A DNA stretch of 64,000 nt. Origin: Amphiduros pacificus. Taxonomy: Eukaryota > Annelida > Polychaeta > Phyllodocida > Hesionidae. A program made the translations under genes and the position numbers. The stretch's first letter is position 1. The number at the start of each line of letters is the position of its first letter. The notes beneath the pieces are model-generated. The model saw nothing but the letters and a program-made list of their open reading frames with translations, ran no database searches and was not told the DNA's origin. The stretch spans positions 8,326,001-8,390,000 of the forward strand of contig OX439005.1 of NCBI GenBank assembly GCA_949316495.1, in the 5' to 3' direction. Shown piece by piece: positions 47,094-61,800 of this stretch.

Positions 47094-50000
47094 TGACAAA
47101 CATTGCACCTTGGCTAAGTAACTCATGCATACACCTGGAAAAGTAACTCCTGGATAACTCTACCAAAAAAACCTTCAAAAAACCTTTGGCTAAGTAACAC
47201 CAAGACACCTCTGGCTAAGTAACACCTAGACACCTCTGGCTAAGTGACTCCTAGACACCTAGACACCTCTTATACATCTTTGACTAAGTAACTCCTACAC
47301 ACCTCTGGCTAAGTAACTCCCACACACCTCTGCCCAAGTAACACCTAGACACCTCTGGCTAAGTAATTCTTATACATCTTTTACTAATTAACTCCTACAC
47401 ACCTCTGCCTAAGTAACACCTAGACACCTCTGGCTAAGTAACTCCTACACACCTCTGCCCAATTAACACCTAGACACATCTGGCTAAGTAACACCTACAC
47501 ACCTCTGCCCAAGTAACTCCTACACACCTCTGCCCAAGTAACTACTACACACCTCTGCCCAAGTAACACCTAGACACCTCTGACTAAGTAATTCTTCTAA
47601 TATCTTTGACTAATTAACACATACACACCTCTGGCTAAGCAACACCTAGACACCTCTGGCTGAGTGATACCTAGACACCTCTGGCCAAGTGACACCTAGA
47701 CACCTCTGGCTAAGTGACACCTAGACACCTCTAGCTAAGTGAAACCTAGACACCTCTGGCTGAGTGATACCTAAACACCTCTGGCTAAGTGACACCTAGA
47801 CACCTCTGGCTAAGTAACACCTAAACACCTCTGCCTAAGAAACTCCTAGACACCTCTGGCTAAGTGACACCTAGACACCTCTGGCTAAGTAACACCTAGA
47901 CACCTCTGGCTAAGTAACCCCTAGACACCTAGACCCCTCTGGCTAAGTGACACCTAGACACCTCTGGCTAAGTGACTCCTACACACCTCTGCCTAATTAA
48001 CACCTAGACAACTCTGGCTAAGCAACACCTAGACACCTAGACCCCTCTGTCTAAGTGACACCTAGACACCTCTGGCTAAGTGACTCCTAGACACCTCTGG
48101 CTAGGTGAAACCTAGACACCTCTGGCTGAGTGATACCTAGACACCTCTGGCCAAGTGACACCTAGACACCTCTTGCTAAGTGACACCTAGACACCTCTGG
48201 CTAAGTGACACCTAGACACCTCTGGCTAAGTAACACCTAGACACCTCTGCCTAAGAAACTCCTAGACACCTCTGGCTAAGTGACACCTAGACACCTCTGG
48301 CTAAGTAACACCTAGACACCTCTGGCTAAGTAACCCCTAGACACCTAGACCCCTCTGGCTAAGTGACACCTAGACACCTCTGGCTAAGTGACTCCTACAC
48401 ACCTCTGCCTAATTAACACCTAGACAACTCTGGCTAAGCAACACCTAGACACCTAGACCCCTCTGGCTAAGTGACACCTAGACACCTCTGACTAAGTAAT
48501 TCTTCTAATATCTTTGACTAATTAACACATACACACCTCTGGCTAAGCAACACCTAGACACCTCTGGCTGAGTGATACCTGGACACCTCTGGCCAAGTGA
48601 CACCTAGACACCTCTGGCTAAGTGACACCTAGACACCTCTAGCTAAGTGAAACCTAGACACCTCTGGCTGAGTGATACCTAAACACCTCTGGCTAAGTGA
48701 CACCTAGACACCTCTGGCTAAGTAACACCTAAACACCTCTGCCTAAGAAACTCCTAGACACCTCTGGCTAAGTGACACCTAGACACCTCTGGCTAAGTAA
48801 CACCTAGACACCTCTGGCTAAGTAACCCCTAGACACCTAGACCCCTCTGGCTAAGTGACACCTAGACACCTCTGGCTAAGTGACTCCTACACACCTCTGC
48901 CTAATTAACACCTAGACAACTCTGGCTAAGCAACACCTAGACACCTAGACCCCTCTGGCTAAGTGACACCTAGACACCTCTGGCTAAGTGACTCCTAGAC
49001 ACCTCTGGCTAAGTCACACCTAAACACCTCTGGCTAAGAGACACCTAGACACCTCTTGCTAAGTAACACATAGACACCTCTGGCTAAGAGACACCTAGAC
49101 ACCTCTGGCTAAGTGACACCTAGACATCTCTGGCTAAGCAACACCTAGACACCTCTGGCTAAGTGACTCCTAGACACCTCTGACTAAGTGACACCTAGAC
49201 ATCTCTGGCTAAGCAACACCTAGACACCTCTGGCTAAGTAACACCTAGACACATCTGGCTAAGTAACACCTAGACACCTCTGGCTAAGTGACACCTAGAC
49301 ACCTCTGGCTAAGCAACACCTAGACACCTCTGGCTAAGTAATTCTTATATATCTTTGACTACTACATTAACTACTACACACCTCTGCCTTAGTAACACCT
49401 AGATACCTCTGGCTAAGTAACACCTAGACACCTCTGGCTAAGAGACACCTAGACACCTCTGGCTAAGAGACACCTAGACACCTCTGGCTAAGAAACACCT
49501 AGACACCTCTGGCTAAGTGACACCTAAACACCTCTGGCTAAGCAACTCCTAGACACCTCTGGCTAAGTAATTCTTATATATCTTTGACTACTACATTAAC
49601 TACTACACACCTCTGCCTTAGTAACACCTAGACACCTCTGGCTAAGTAACACCTAGACACCTCTGGCTAAGAGACACCTAGACACCTCTGGCTAAGAGAC
49701 ACCTAGACAACTCTGGCTAAGAGACACCTAGACACCTCTGGCTAAGAGACACCTAGACACCTAGACACCTCTGGCTAAGTAGAAACCTATTACTAAGTAA
49801 CACCTTGACACCTAGACACTTCTGGCTAAGTAACACCTAGACACCTCTGGCTAAGTAACACCTAGACACCTCTGGCTAAGTCACACCTAGACACTTCTGG
49901 CTAAGAGACACCTAGACACCTCTGGCTAAGAGACACCGAGACACCTAGACACCTCTGGCTAAGTAGACACCTCTGACTAAGTAACACCTTGACACCTAGA

Positions 50001-50534
50001 CACTTCTGGCTAAGTAACACCTAGACACCTCTGGCTAAGTAGCACCTAGACACCTCTGGCTAAGTAACACCTAGATACCTAGACACATCTGGCTAAGTAA
50101 CACCTACACACCTCTGGCTAAGTGACACCTAGACAACTCTGGCTAAGCAACACCTAGACACCTAGACCCCTCTGTCTAAGTGACGCCTAGACACCTCTGG
50201 CTAAGTGACTCCTAGACACCTCTGGCTAAGTGAAACCTAGACACCTCTGGCTGAGTGATACCTAGACACCTCTGGCTAAGTGACTCCTAGACACCTCTGA
50301 CTAAGTGACACCTAGACATCTCTGGCTAAGCAACACCTAGACACCTCTGGCTAAGTGACTCCTAGAAACCTCTGGCTAAGTAACACCTAGACACATCTGG
50401 CTAAGTAACACCTAGACACCTCTGGCTAAGTGACACCTAGACACCTCTGTCGAAGTGACACCTAGACACCTCTGGCTAAATGACACCTAGACACCTCTGG
50501 CTTAGTAACACCTAGACAACTCTGGCTAAGTGAG
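47090..50534. repeat. 25-bp satellite array, left block
   Basis: The unit is cacctctggctaag plus tgacacctaga, about 137 units including short insertions (cacctagacacctagac). Variants mark higher-order copies: the string ctgactaagtaattcttcta occurs at 47580 and 48488, 908 bp apart, with matching neighbours. A string with tatatctttgactactacat recurs 229 bp apart near 49341 and 49570. There is no coding sense; stops occur in all frames. Confidence 0.95.
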
Positions 50535-50536
50535 GC

Positions 50537-52830
50537 ATGGCCAATGCCCCCCTCTATTTTCCAACAATCCCATCAATTCCAACAACACATATATCAATTC
50601 CAACAATTGATTGAAGTGTACTGAAGAAATTTGATAAATCAGATCTATCTTATATGTTATATTTATCTAGAAATATGGTTGTATTCTATAAAGGAGAAGA
50701 CTTTGATCAATTTGAACAAATTATCTGTGTGTGTCCATCAATTCCAACAATTCCATCTATCCCATGAACCAATATAATTCAATATTGATCATACCGTCAG
50801 CAAGTAGTCTATGTACAGACCTGCACAGTCCACAAGCTCTGTACATTTTACTACAGCTATCTGGTCAACCCCATATTTCTAGAAATGAGAAGAATAGGAT
50901 GTATCTTAACAATTCCATCTTTGACAACTTCCTATAAATTCCAACAATTCTATCAATCCCATCTATAGCATGTCCTGTCCTTCTGTCTTGATAAACTGGA
51001 AGAAACCCATCTATCTGAACTTTCCTTACCCGCTAATCTATTGATGGTGTTGATGAGGCCCACCTATGGTGAGTTGTGTAATTAATGACTTTATTGTTTC
51101 TATCAACCATTTCAATCAGTCCCCTTGTACTTGTTATAATCAGAATCAGATAAATCAGAACTAATGCATATATGTCTATTTGTAATCTACCCCTTGACTG
51201 TTACCATCCTTTATGAACCTTTTAATGCTTTGGGGGTCTATCAGGAAGGGGGATGAAGCTCAGTCAAATCTACTCCGTACACTTATCAGAAAAGCATGAA
51301 TGACTTAATGGATTCCTTCATGTCTGCATGTTTCCCTATAAAAAAAATGGGATATGTCTGGACAATACACTCTAAGCATATTTTCTATAAATTTATTTTC
51401 ATAAATGGTTACCAATGATGTTAAGATGAATCATATTTTATCCAATATTCAAGTCGACAAACTCATGTTGCTCAAAAGATCAAGAATCATTGATCATTGT
51501 GGAATGATAGTCCTGTCTTCTGTATGTGTTATTTGGTATTATGTCATGCCACCTGGGGTACCCACATCTACCCTCTGACCTTCCCTCTGCTATTACATAC
51601 ACCACCCAACTTGTGGTCAATGGTCTGTCAGAGCACTTTGAGGACTTGGTGCCACATCAAAGCATAACAGTATAAACATTATGTAATAGTAAACATAGGA
51701 CAGGGTGTTCCTCTGACTATGATGGCACAGATATAATCCTTTCATGTTAGCTAGAAATCTGCACATCCCTACAGCACACAAATTGATGTCTGCAGAGTTG
51801 TACCTCTTCAGTTTTTGTTCAAATTGATCATGACTGACTAGCTTTAATGTATGTTGTCAAGACATAAACTAATGATCCTGGTAATATGTCAGATGTGCAG
51901 AGCAGATTTAGAGTCTGTCAACAGCAGGTCAATTGTGTGGCCCTGTATGAGGCTCTCTTTGTGGGATGCATGTTAGTACAACAATGACTACAAGAAGTAG
52001 TTACCCACATCATTATCTTGCATGGGAAATTTAGACAAAAGCTTGTAGGTGGATTTATTAAAAGTTAGATGTGATTTGATTGCCCTCACAGTAGAGTGGT
52101 TTCAGGCCCCTGTGCCAACAGATATGACAATCAGCCCCTTGTCCATTATTATCAACACCTCATGAGATATTGATATCATGTTTATCCACTTCCAGAATTT
52201 GCCAAGTCCAGATATATATTACTCTCAACTCTTACCATCTTTTCTGCCAACATCCCAGTATAATTTTGTGACAATTAGAATTTTGATGAAAGCATGAAAG
52301 ATCGTTATCATTGTTTCATGGATTTACCATTTTCAAAAGAAAGAAACTTTAAGATTTATTAATAGATATGCTAATAATTATATGATTTCTAGAGGTAGTT
52401 TTCCAGCAAAGATTTGTATATTGCAAAACATTATGTCAAAGAAATAAAGTAAAAATCATCTTGATGAGATGATGTGTAAAAGTAACATTCTAAGATCAAA
52501 ATGTGTACAAAATATCACCAAGTGACAAAGCAATCTGATATCATGTGGCATCAGTGTAGTGTCCCTGGTGGTGGAGCATCTGTCACACCTCGCAACTTGC
52601 AAAGAGCCTTTATCAATTATATAGGGTCTTTTCTGGATGTTAATCAAAACATTTGACAAGGTGGTGTGCTTGATAACTAATTCTGGGCGATGAACCCTGA
52701 TGACTTTATTGCCCCATTTAGCCACATGTGTTCTGTAGAATGTAAGTTGATCCACATTCAATTGATGGGATAGATATACATATTGTTGGAAAGATGGGAT
52801 TGATGGTGAATTGCTTGGGCCTTTGGCCAT
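50537..52830. mobile_element. 2.3-kb island in the satellite with inverted termini (candidate transposon)
   Basis: Non-satellite DNA interrupts the 25-bp array. The left end starts atggccaatgcccc and goes on to caatcccatcaattccaaca. The right end, read in reverse, starts atggccaaaggccc and goes on to caatcccatctttccaacaa. The two ends match imperfectly over about 80 bp. The word caattccaacaatt is repeated again inside (about 50740 and 50940). A minus-strand piece near 51875-51985, HKESLIQGHTIDLLLTDSK, resembles a LINE endonuclease stretch. The island may therefore be a non-autonomous DNA transposon, perhaps with captured or nested LINE sequence. No clear target-site duplication was found. Confidence 0.45.
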
Positions 52831-52835
52831 GGATG

Positions 52836-55800
52836 GGCTAAGTAACACCTAGACACCTCTGGCTAATAAACACCTAGACACATCTGCCTAAGAAACTCCT
52901 AGACACCTCTGGCTAAGTGACACCTAGACACATCTGGCTAAGTAACACCTAGACACCTCTGGCTAAGTAACACCTAGACACCTGTGGCTGAGTGACACCT
53001 AGACACATCTGGCTAAGTGACACCTAGACACCTCTGGCTTAGTAACACCTAGACAACTCTGGCTAAGTAACACCTAGACACCTCTGGCTAATAAACACCT
53101 AGACACATCTGCCTAAGAAACTCCTAGACACCTCTGGCTAAGTGACACCTAGACACCTCTGGCTAAGTGACACATAGACACCTCTGGCTAAGTGACACAT
53201 AGACACCTCTGGCTAAGTGACACTTAGACACCTCTGGCTAAGTGACTCCTAGACATCTCTGGCTAAGTGACACCTAGACACCTCTGGCTAAGTAACAACT
53301 AGACACCTCTGGCTTAGTGACACCTAGACACCTCTGGCTAAGTGACACCTAGACACCTCTGGCTGAGTGACACCTAGACACATCTGGCTAAGTGACACCT
53401 AGACACCTCTGGCTTTGTAACACCTAGACACCTCTGGCTAAGTAACACCTAGACACCTCTTGCTAATAAACACCTAGACACATCTGCCTAAGAATCTCCT
53501 AGACACCTCTGGCTAAGTGACACCTAGACACATCTGGCTAAGTGACACCTAGACACCTCTGGCTAAGTAACACCTACACACCTCTGCCTAATTAACACCT
53601 AGACCCCTCTGGCTAAGTAACACCTAGACACATCTGGCTAAGTGACTCCTAGACATCTCTGGCTAAGTAACAACTAGCCACATCTGACTAAGTAACACCT
53701 AGACACCTCTGGCTAAGTAACACCTAGACACCTCTGGCTAAGTAACACCTAGACACCTCTGACTAAGTGACACCTAAACACCTCTGGCTAAGTAACAACT
53801 AGACACCTCTTGCTAATAAACACCTAGACACCTCTGCCTAATAAACACCTAGACACCTCTGGCTAAGTGACACCTAGACACCTCTGGCTAAGTGACACCT
53901 ATACACCTCTGGCTAAGTAACAACTAGACACCTCTGGCTAATAAACACCTAGACACCTCTGCCTAATAAACACCTAGACACCTCTGGCAAAGTGACACCT
54001 AGACACCTCTGGCTAAGTGACACCTAGACAAATCTGGCTAAGTAATAACTAGACACCTATGGCTAAGTAACACCTACACACCTAGACATCTCTGGCTAAG
54101 TAACACCTAGACACCTCTGGCTAAGTAACACCTAGGCACCTAAGTGACATCTAGACACCTCTGGCTAAGTAACACCTCGATACCTAGCCACATTTGGCTA
54201 AGTAACACATTGACACCTCTGGCTAAGTGACACCTATACACCTCTGGCTAAGTTACACATATGCACCTAGACACCTCTGGCTAAGTGACACCTATACACC
54301 TCTGGCAAAGTGACTCCTAGAAACCTCTGGCTAAGTGACACCTAGAAACCTCTGGCTAAGTGACATCTAGCCACCTCTGGCTAAGTGACACCTAGCCACC
54401 TCTGGCTAAGTGACACCTAGACACCTCTGACTAAGAAACACCTAGACACCTCTGGCTAAGTAGCACCTAGACACCTCTGGCTAAGTAACACCTAGACACC
54501 TCTGGCTAAGTAACACCTAGACACCTCTGGCTAAGTGACACCTAAACACCTCTGGCTAAGTAACCCCTAGACACATCTGGCTAAGTTAAACCTAGACACC
54601 TGAACACATCTGGCTAAGTGACACCTAGACATCTCTGGCTAAGTAACCCCTAGACACATCTGGCTAAGTGACACCTAGACACCTATGGCTTAGTAACACC
54701 TAGACACCTAGACACCTCTGGCTAATAAACACCTAGACACATCTGCCTAAGAAACTCCTAGACACCTCTGGCTAAGTGACACCTAGACAAATCTGGCTAA
54801 GTGACACCTAGACACCTCTGGCTAATAAACACCTAGACACATCTGCCTAAGAAACTCCTAGACACCTCTGGCTAAGTAACACCTAGACACCTCTGGCTAA
54901 TAAACACCTAGACACATCTGCCTAAGAAACTCCTAGACACCTCTGGCTAAGTGACACCTAGACACATCTGGCTAAGTAACACCTAGACACCTCTGGCTAA
55001 GTAACACCTAGACACCTGTGGCTGAGTGACACCTAGACACATCTGGCTAAGTGACACCTAGACACCTCTGGCTTAGTAACACCTAGACAACTCTGGCTAA
55101 GTAACACCTAGACACCTCTGGCTAATAAACACCTAGACACATCTGCCTAAGAAACTCCTAGACACCTCTGGCTAAGTGACACCTAGACACCTCTGGCTAA
55201 GTGACACATAGACACCTCTGGCTAAGTGACACATAGACACCTCTGGCTAAGTGACACTTAGACACCTCTGGCTAAGTGACTCCTAGACATCTCTGGCTAA
55301 GTGACACCTAGACACCTCTGGCTAAGTAACAACTAGACACCTCTGGCTTAGTGACACCTAGACACCTCTGGCTAAGTGACACCTAGACACCTCTGGCTGA
55401 GTGACACCTAGACACATCTGGCTAAGTGACACCTAGACACCTCTGGCTTTGTAACACCTAGACACCTCTGGCTAAGTAACACCTAGACACCTCTTGCTAA
55501 TAAACACCTAGACACATCTGCCTAAGAATCTCCTAGACACCTCTGGCTAAGTGACACCTAGACACATCTGGCTAAGTGACACCTAGACACCTCTGGCTAA
55601 GTAACACCTACACACCTCTGCCTAATTAACACCTAGACCCCTCTGGCTAAGTAACACCTAGACACATCTGGCTAAGTGACTCCTAGACATCTCTGGCTAA
55701 GTAACAACTAGCCACATCTGACTAAGTAACACCTAGACACCTCTGGCTAAGTAACACCTAGACACCTCTGGCTAAGTAACACCTAGACACCTCTGACTAA

Positions 55801-58800
55801 GTGACACCTAAACACCTCTGGCTAAGTAACAACTAGACACCTCTTGCTAATAAACACCTAGACACCTCTGCCTAATAAACACCTAGACACCTCTGGCTAA
55901 GTGACACCTAGACACCTCTGGCTAAGTGACACCTATACACCTCTGGCTAAGTAACAACTAGACACCTCTGGCTAATAAACACCTAGACACCTCTGCCTAA
56001 TAAACACCTAGACACCTCTGGCAAAGTGACACCTAGACACCTCTGGCTAAGTGACACCTAGACAAATCTGGCTAAGTAATAACTAGACACCTATGGCTAA
56101 GTAACACCTACACACCTAGACATCTCTGGCTAAGTAACACCTAGACACCTCTGGCTAAGTAACACCTAGGCACCTAAGTGACATCTAGACACCTCTGGCT
56201 AAGTAACACCTCGATACCTAGCCACATTTGGCTAAGTAACACATTGACACCTCTGGCTAAGTGACACCTATACACCTCTGGCTAAGTTACACATATGCAC
56301 CTAGACACCTCTGGCTAAGTGACACCTATACACCTCTGGCAAAGTGACTCCTAGAAACCTCTGGCTAAGTGACACCTAGAAACCTCTGGCTAAGTGACAT
56401 CTAGCCACCTCTGGCTAAGTGACACCTAGCCACCTCTGGCTAAGTGACACCTAGACACCTCTGACTAAGAAACACCTAGACACCTCTGGCTAAGTAGCAC
56501 CTAGACACCTCTGGCTAAGTAACACCTAGACACCTCTGGCTAAGTAACACCTAGACACCTCTGGCTAAGTGACACCTAAACACCTCTGGCTAAGTAACCC
56601 CTAGACACATCTGGCTAAGTTAAACCTAGACACCTGAACACATCTGGCTAAGTGACACCTAGACATCTCTGGCTAAGTAACCCCTAGACACATCTGGCTA
56701 AGTGACACCTAGACACCTATGGCTTAGTAACACCTAGACACCTAGACACCTCTGGCTAATAAACACCTAGACACATCTGCCTAAGAAACTCCTAGACACC
56801 TCTGGCTAAGTGACACCTAGACAAATCTGGCTAAGTGACACCTAGACACCTCTGGCTAATAAACACCTAGACACATCTGCCTAAGAAACTCCTAGACACC
56901 TCTGGCTAAGTGACACCTAGACACCTCTGGCTAAGTGATACCTAGACACATAGACACCTCTGGCTAAGTGACACTTAGACACCTCTGGCTAAGTGACTTC
57001 TAGACATCTCTGGCTAAGTGACATCTAGACACCTCTGGCTAAGTGACTCCTACACACCTCTGCCTAATTAACACCTAGACCCCTCTGGCTAAGTAACACC
57101 TAGACACATCTGGCTAAGTGACTCCTAGACATCTCTGGCTAAGTAACAACTAGTCACATCTGACTAAGTAACACCTAGACACCTCTGGCTAAGTGACACC
57201 TAGACACCTCTGGCTAAGTGACACCTAAACACCTCTGGCTAAGTAACAACTAGACACCTCTTGCTAATAAACACCTAGACACCTCTGGCTATGTGACACC
57301 TAGACACCTCTGATTAAGTGACACCTAGACAAATCTGGCTAAGTGACACTTAGACACTTCTGGCTAAGTGACTCCTAGACATCTCTGGCTAAGTGACACC
57401 TAGACACCTCTGGCTAAGTAACAACTAGACACCTCTGGCTAAGTGAGACCTAGACACCTCTGGCTAAGTGACACCTAGACACCTCTGGCTAAGTAACACC
57501 TAGACACCTCTGGCTAATAAACACCTAGACACATCTGCCTAAGAAACTCCTAGACAATTGGCTAAGTGACACCTAGACACCTCTGGCTAAGTGATACCTA
57601 GACACCTCTGGCTAAGTGACTTCTAGACATCTCTGGCTAAGTGACATCTAGACACCTCTGGCTAAGTGACTCCTACACACCTCTGCCTAATTAACACCTA
57701 GACCCCTCTGGCTAAGTAACACCTAGACACATCTGGCTAAGTGACTCCTAGACATCTCTGGCTAAGTAACACCTAGACACATCTGGCTAAGTGACTCCTA
57801 GACATCTCTGGCTAAGTAACACCTAGACACCTCTGGCTAATAAACACCTAGACACATCTGCCTAAGAAACTCCTAGACACCTCTGGCTAAGTGACACCTA
57901 GACACATCTGGCTAAGTAACACCTAGACACCTCTGGCTAAGTAACACCTAGACACCTGTGGCTGAGTGACACCTAGACACATCTTGCTAAGTGACACCTA
58001 GACACCTCTGGCTTAGTAACACCTAGACAACTCTGGCTAAGTAACACCTAGACACCTCTGGCTAATAAACACCTAGACACATCTGCCTAAGAAACTCCTA
58101 GACACCTCTGGCTAAGTGACACCTAGACACCTCTGGCTAAGTGACACATAGACACCTCTGGCTAAGTGACACATAGACACCTCTGGCTAAGTGACACTTA
58201 GACACTTCTGGCTAAGTGACTCCTAGACATCTCTGGCTAAGTGACACCTAGACACCTCTGGCTAAGTAACAACTAGACACCTCTGGCTAAGTGACACCTA
58301 GACACCTATGGCTAAGTGACACCTAGACACCTCTGGCTGAGTGACACCTAGACACATCTGGCTAAGTGACACCTAGACACCTCTGGCTTTGTAACACCTA
58401 GACACCTCTGGCTAAGTAACACCTAGACACCTCTGGCTAATAAACACCTAGACACATCTGCCTAAGAAACTCCTAGACACCTCTGGCTAAGTGACACCTA
58501 GACACATCTGGCTAAGTGACACCTAGACACCTCTGGCTAAGTAACACCTAGACACCTCTGGCTAAGTGACACCTACACACCTCTGGCTAAGTGACACCTA
58601 GACACTTCTAGCTAAGTGACACCTAGACACCTCTGGCTAATTGACACCTAGACATCTCTGGCTAAGTAACACCTAGACACCTGTGGCTAAGTAACACCTA
58701 GACACCTCTGGCTAAGTAACACCTAGACACCTCTGGCTAAGTAACACCTAGACACCTAGACACCTCTGGCTAAGTGACACCTAGACACCTCTGGCTAAGT

Positions 58801-61800
58801 CACAACTAGACAAGTCTGGCTAAATAACACCTAGACAAGTCTGGCTAAATAACACCTAGAAACCTCTGGCTAAGTAACATCTAGACACCTCTGACAAAGT
58901 GACTACTAGACACCTCTGGCTAAATAACACCTAGACACCTCTGACTAAGTGACACATAGACACCTCTGGCTAAGTGACACCTAGACACCTCTGGCTAAGT
59001 GACACCTAGACACCTCTGGCTAAGTGACACCTAGACACCTCTGTCTAAGTGACTCCTAGACACCTCTGGCTAAGTGACACCTAGACACCTCTGGCTAAGT
59101 GACACCTAGACACCTCTTCCTAAGTAACACCTAGCCACATCTGCCTTAATAACACCTAGACCCCTTTGGTTAAGTAACACCTAGACACCTCTGGCTAAGT
59201 GACACCTAGACACCTCTGCCTAAGTAAAACCTAGACACATCTACCTAAGTGACACCTAGACACCTTTGGCTAAGTAACACCTAGACACCTATGGCTAAGT
59301 GACTCTTAGACACATCTAGCTAAGAAACACATAGACACCTCTGGCTAAGTAACACCTAGACACATCTGGCTCAGTGACTACTACTACACACCTCTGCCTA
59401 ATTAATACCTACACACATCTGCTTAAGTAACACCTACACACCTCTGGCTAAGTGACTCCTAGACACCTCTGGCAAAGTGACACCTAGACACCTCTGGCTA
59501 AGTAACACCTAGACACCTATGGCTAAGTGACACCTAGATACCTCTGGCCAAGTGACTCCTAGATTCCTCTGCCTAAGTAACACATAGACAACTCTGGCTA
59601 AGTAACACCTAGACACCTCTGGCTAAGTGACACCTAGACACCTCTGCCTAAGTAACACCTAGACACATCTACCTAAGTAACACCTAGACACCTATGGCTA
59701 AGTAGCACCTAGACACCTCTGGCTAAGTGACTACAACACACCTCTGCCTAAGTAAAACCTAGACACCTAGACACCTCTGGCTAAGTGACACCTAGACACA
59801 TCTGGCTAAGTGACACCTAGACACCTAGACACCTCTGGCTAATTGACACCTAAACTCCTTTGCCTAAGTAACACCTAGACACATCTGGCTAAGTGACACC
59901 TAGACACCTAGACACATCTGGCTAAGTGACACCTAGACACCTATACACCTCTGGCTAAGTAACCCCTAGACACCTCTGGCTAAGTAACACCTAGACACCT
60001 CTGGCTAAGTAACACCTAGACACCTCTGGCTAAGTGACACCTAGACACCTCTGGCTAAGAAACACAAGACACCTCTGGCTAAGTGACACCTAGACACCTA
60101 GACCCCTCTGGCTAAGTGACACCTAGACACCTCTGGCTAAGAAACACCTAGACACCTCTGACTAAGTAACACCTACACACCTCTGCTTAATTAACACCTA
60201 CACACATCTGCTTAAGTCACACCTAGACACCTCTGGCTAAGTGACACCTAGAAACCTCTGCCTAATTAACACCTAGACACCTCTGGCTAAGTGACACCTA
60301 GACACCTCTGGCTAAGTAACTCCTAGACACCTCTGGCTAAGTAAGTGACTACTAAACACCTCTGACTAAGTGACTCCTAGACACCTCTGGCTCAGTGACT
60401 ACTAAACACCTCTGACTAAGTGACTCCTAGACACCTCTGGCTCAGTGACTCCTAGACACCTCTGGCTTATTGACTCCTAGATACCTCTGGCTAAGTGACT
60501 CCTAGACACCTCTGGCTAAGTGACTCCTAGACACCTCTGACTAAGTGACTACTAAACACCTCTGACTAAGTGACTCCTAGACACCTCTGGCTCAGTGACT
60601 CCTAGACACCTCTGGCTTATTGACTCCTAGATACCTCTGGCTAAGTGACTCCTAGACACCTCTGGCTAAGTGACTCCTAGACACTTCTGGCTAAGTGACA
60701 CCTAGACACCTCTGGCTAAGTGACACCTAGACACCTCTTCCTAAGTAACACCTAGCCACATCTGCCTAAATAACACCTAGACCCCTTTGGTTAAGTAACA
60801 CCTAGACACCTCTGGCTAAGTGACACCTAGACACCTCTGCCTAAGTAAAACCTAGACACATCTAGCTAAGAAACACATAGACACCTCTGGCTAAGTAACA
60901 CCTAGACACATCTGGCTCAGTGACTACTACTACACACCTCTGCCTAATTAATACCTACACACATCTGCTTAAGTAACACCTACACACCTCTGGCTAAGTG
61001 ACTCCTAGACACCTCTGGCAAAGTGACACCTAGACACCTCTGGCTAAGTAACACCTAGACACCTATGGCTAAGTGACACCTAGATACCTCTGGCCAAGTG
61101 ACTCCTAGATTCCTCTGCCTAAGTAACACATAGACAACTCTGGCTAAGTAACACCTAGACACCTCTGGCTAAGTGACACCTAGACACCTCTGCCTAAGTA
61201 ACACCTAGACACATCTACCTAAGTAACACCTAGACACCTATGGCTAAGTAGCACCTAGACACCTCTGGCTAAGTGACTACAACACACCTCTGCCTAAGTA
61301 AAACCTAGACACCTAGACACCTCTGGCTAAGTGACACCTAGACACATCTGGCTAAGTGACACCTAGACACCTAGACACCTCTGGCTAATTGACACCTAAA
61401 CTCCTTTGCCTAAGTAACACCTAGACACATCTGGCTAAGTGACACCTAGACACCTAGACACATCTGGCTAAGTGACACCTAGACACCTATACACCTCTGG
61501 CTAAGTAACACCTAGACACCTCTGGCTAAGTAACACCTAGACACCTCTGGCTAAGTAACACCTAGACACCTCTGGCTAAGTGACACCTAGACACCTCTGG
61601 CTAAGAAACACAAGACACCTCTGGCTAAGTGACACCTAGACACCTAGACCCCTCTGGCTAAGTGACACCTAGACACCTCTGGCTAAGAAACACCTAGACA
61701 CCTCTGACTAAGTAACACCTACACACCTCTGCTTAATTAACACCTACACACATCTGCTTAAGTCACACCTAGACACCTCTGGCTAAGTGACACCTAGAAA

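Noticed and set aside
46999-47208. Tyr-Ile repeat frame
   Set aside because: It is translation of a (TA)n microsatellite.
52456-52848. 130-codon minus-strand frame as a host gene
   Set aside because: It begins inside the satellite and crosses the island terminus, and I recognise no domain. It is mentioned only as part of the island.
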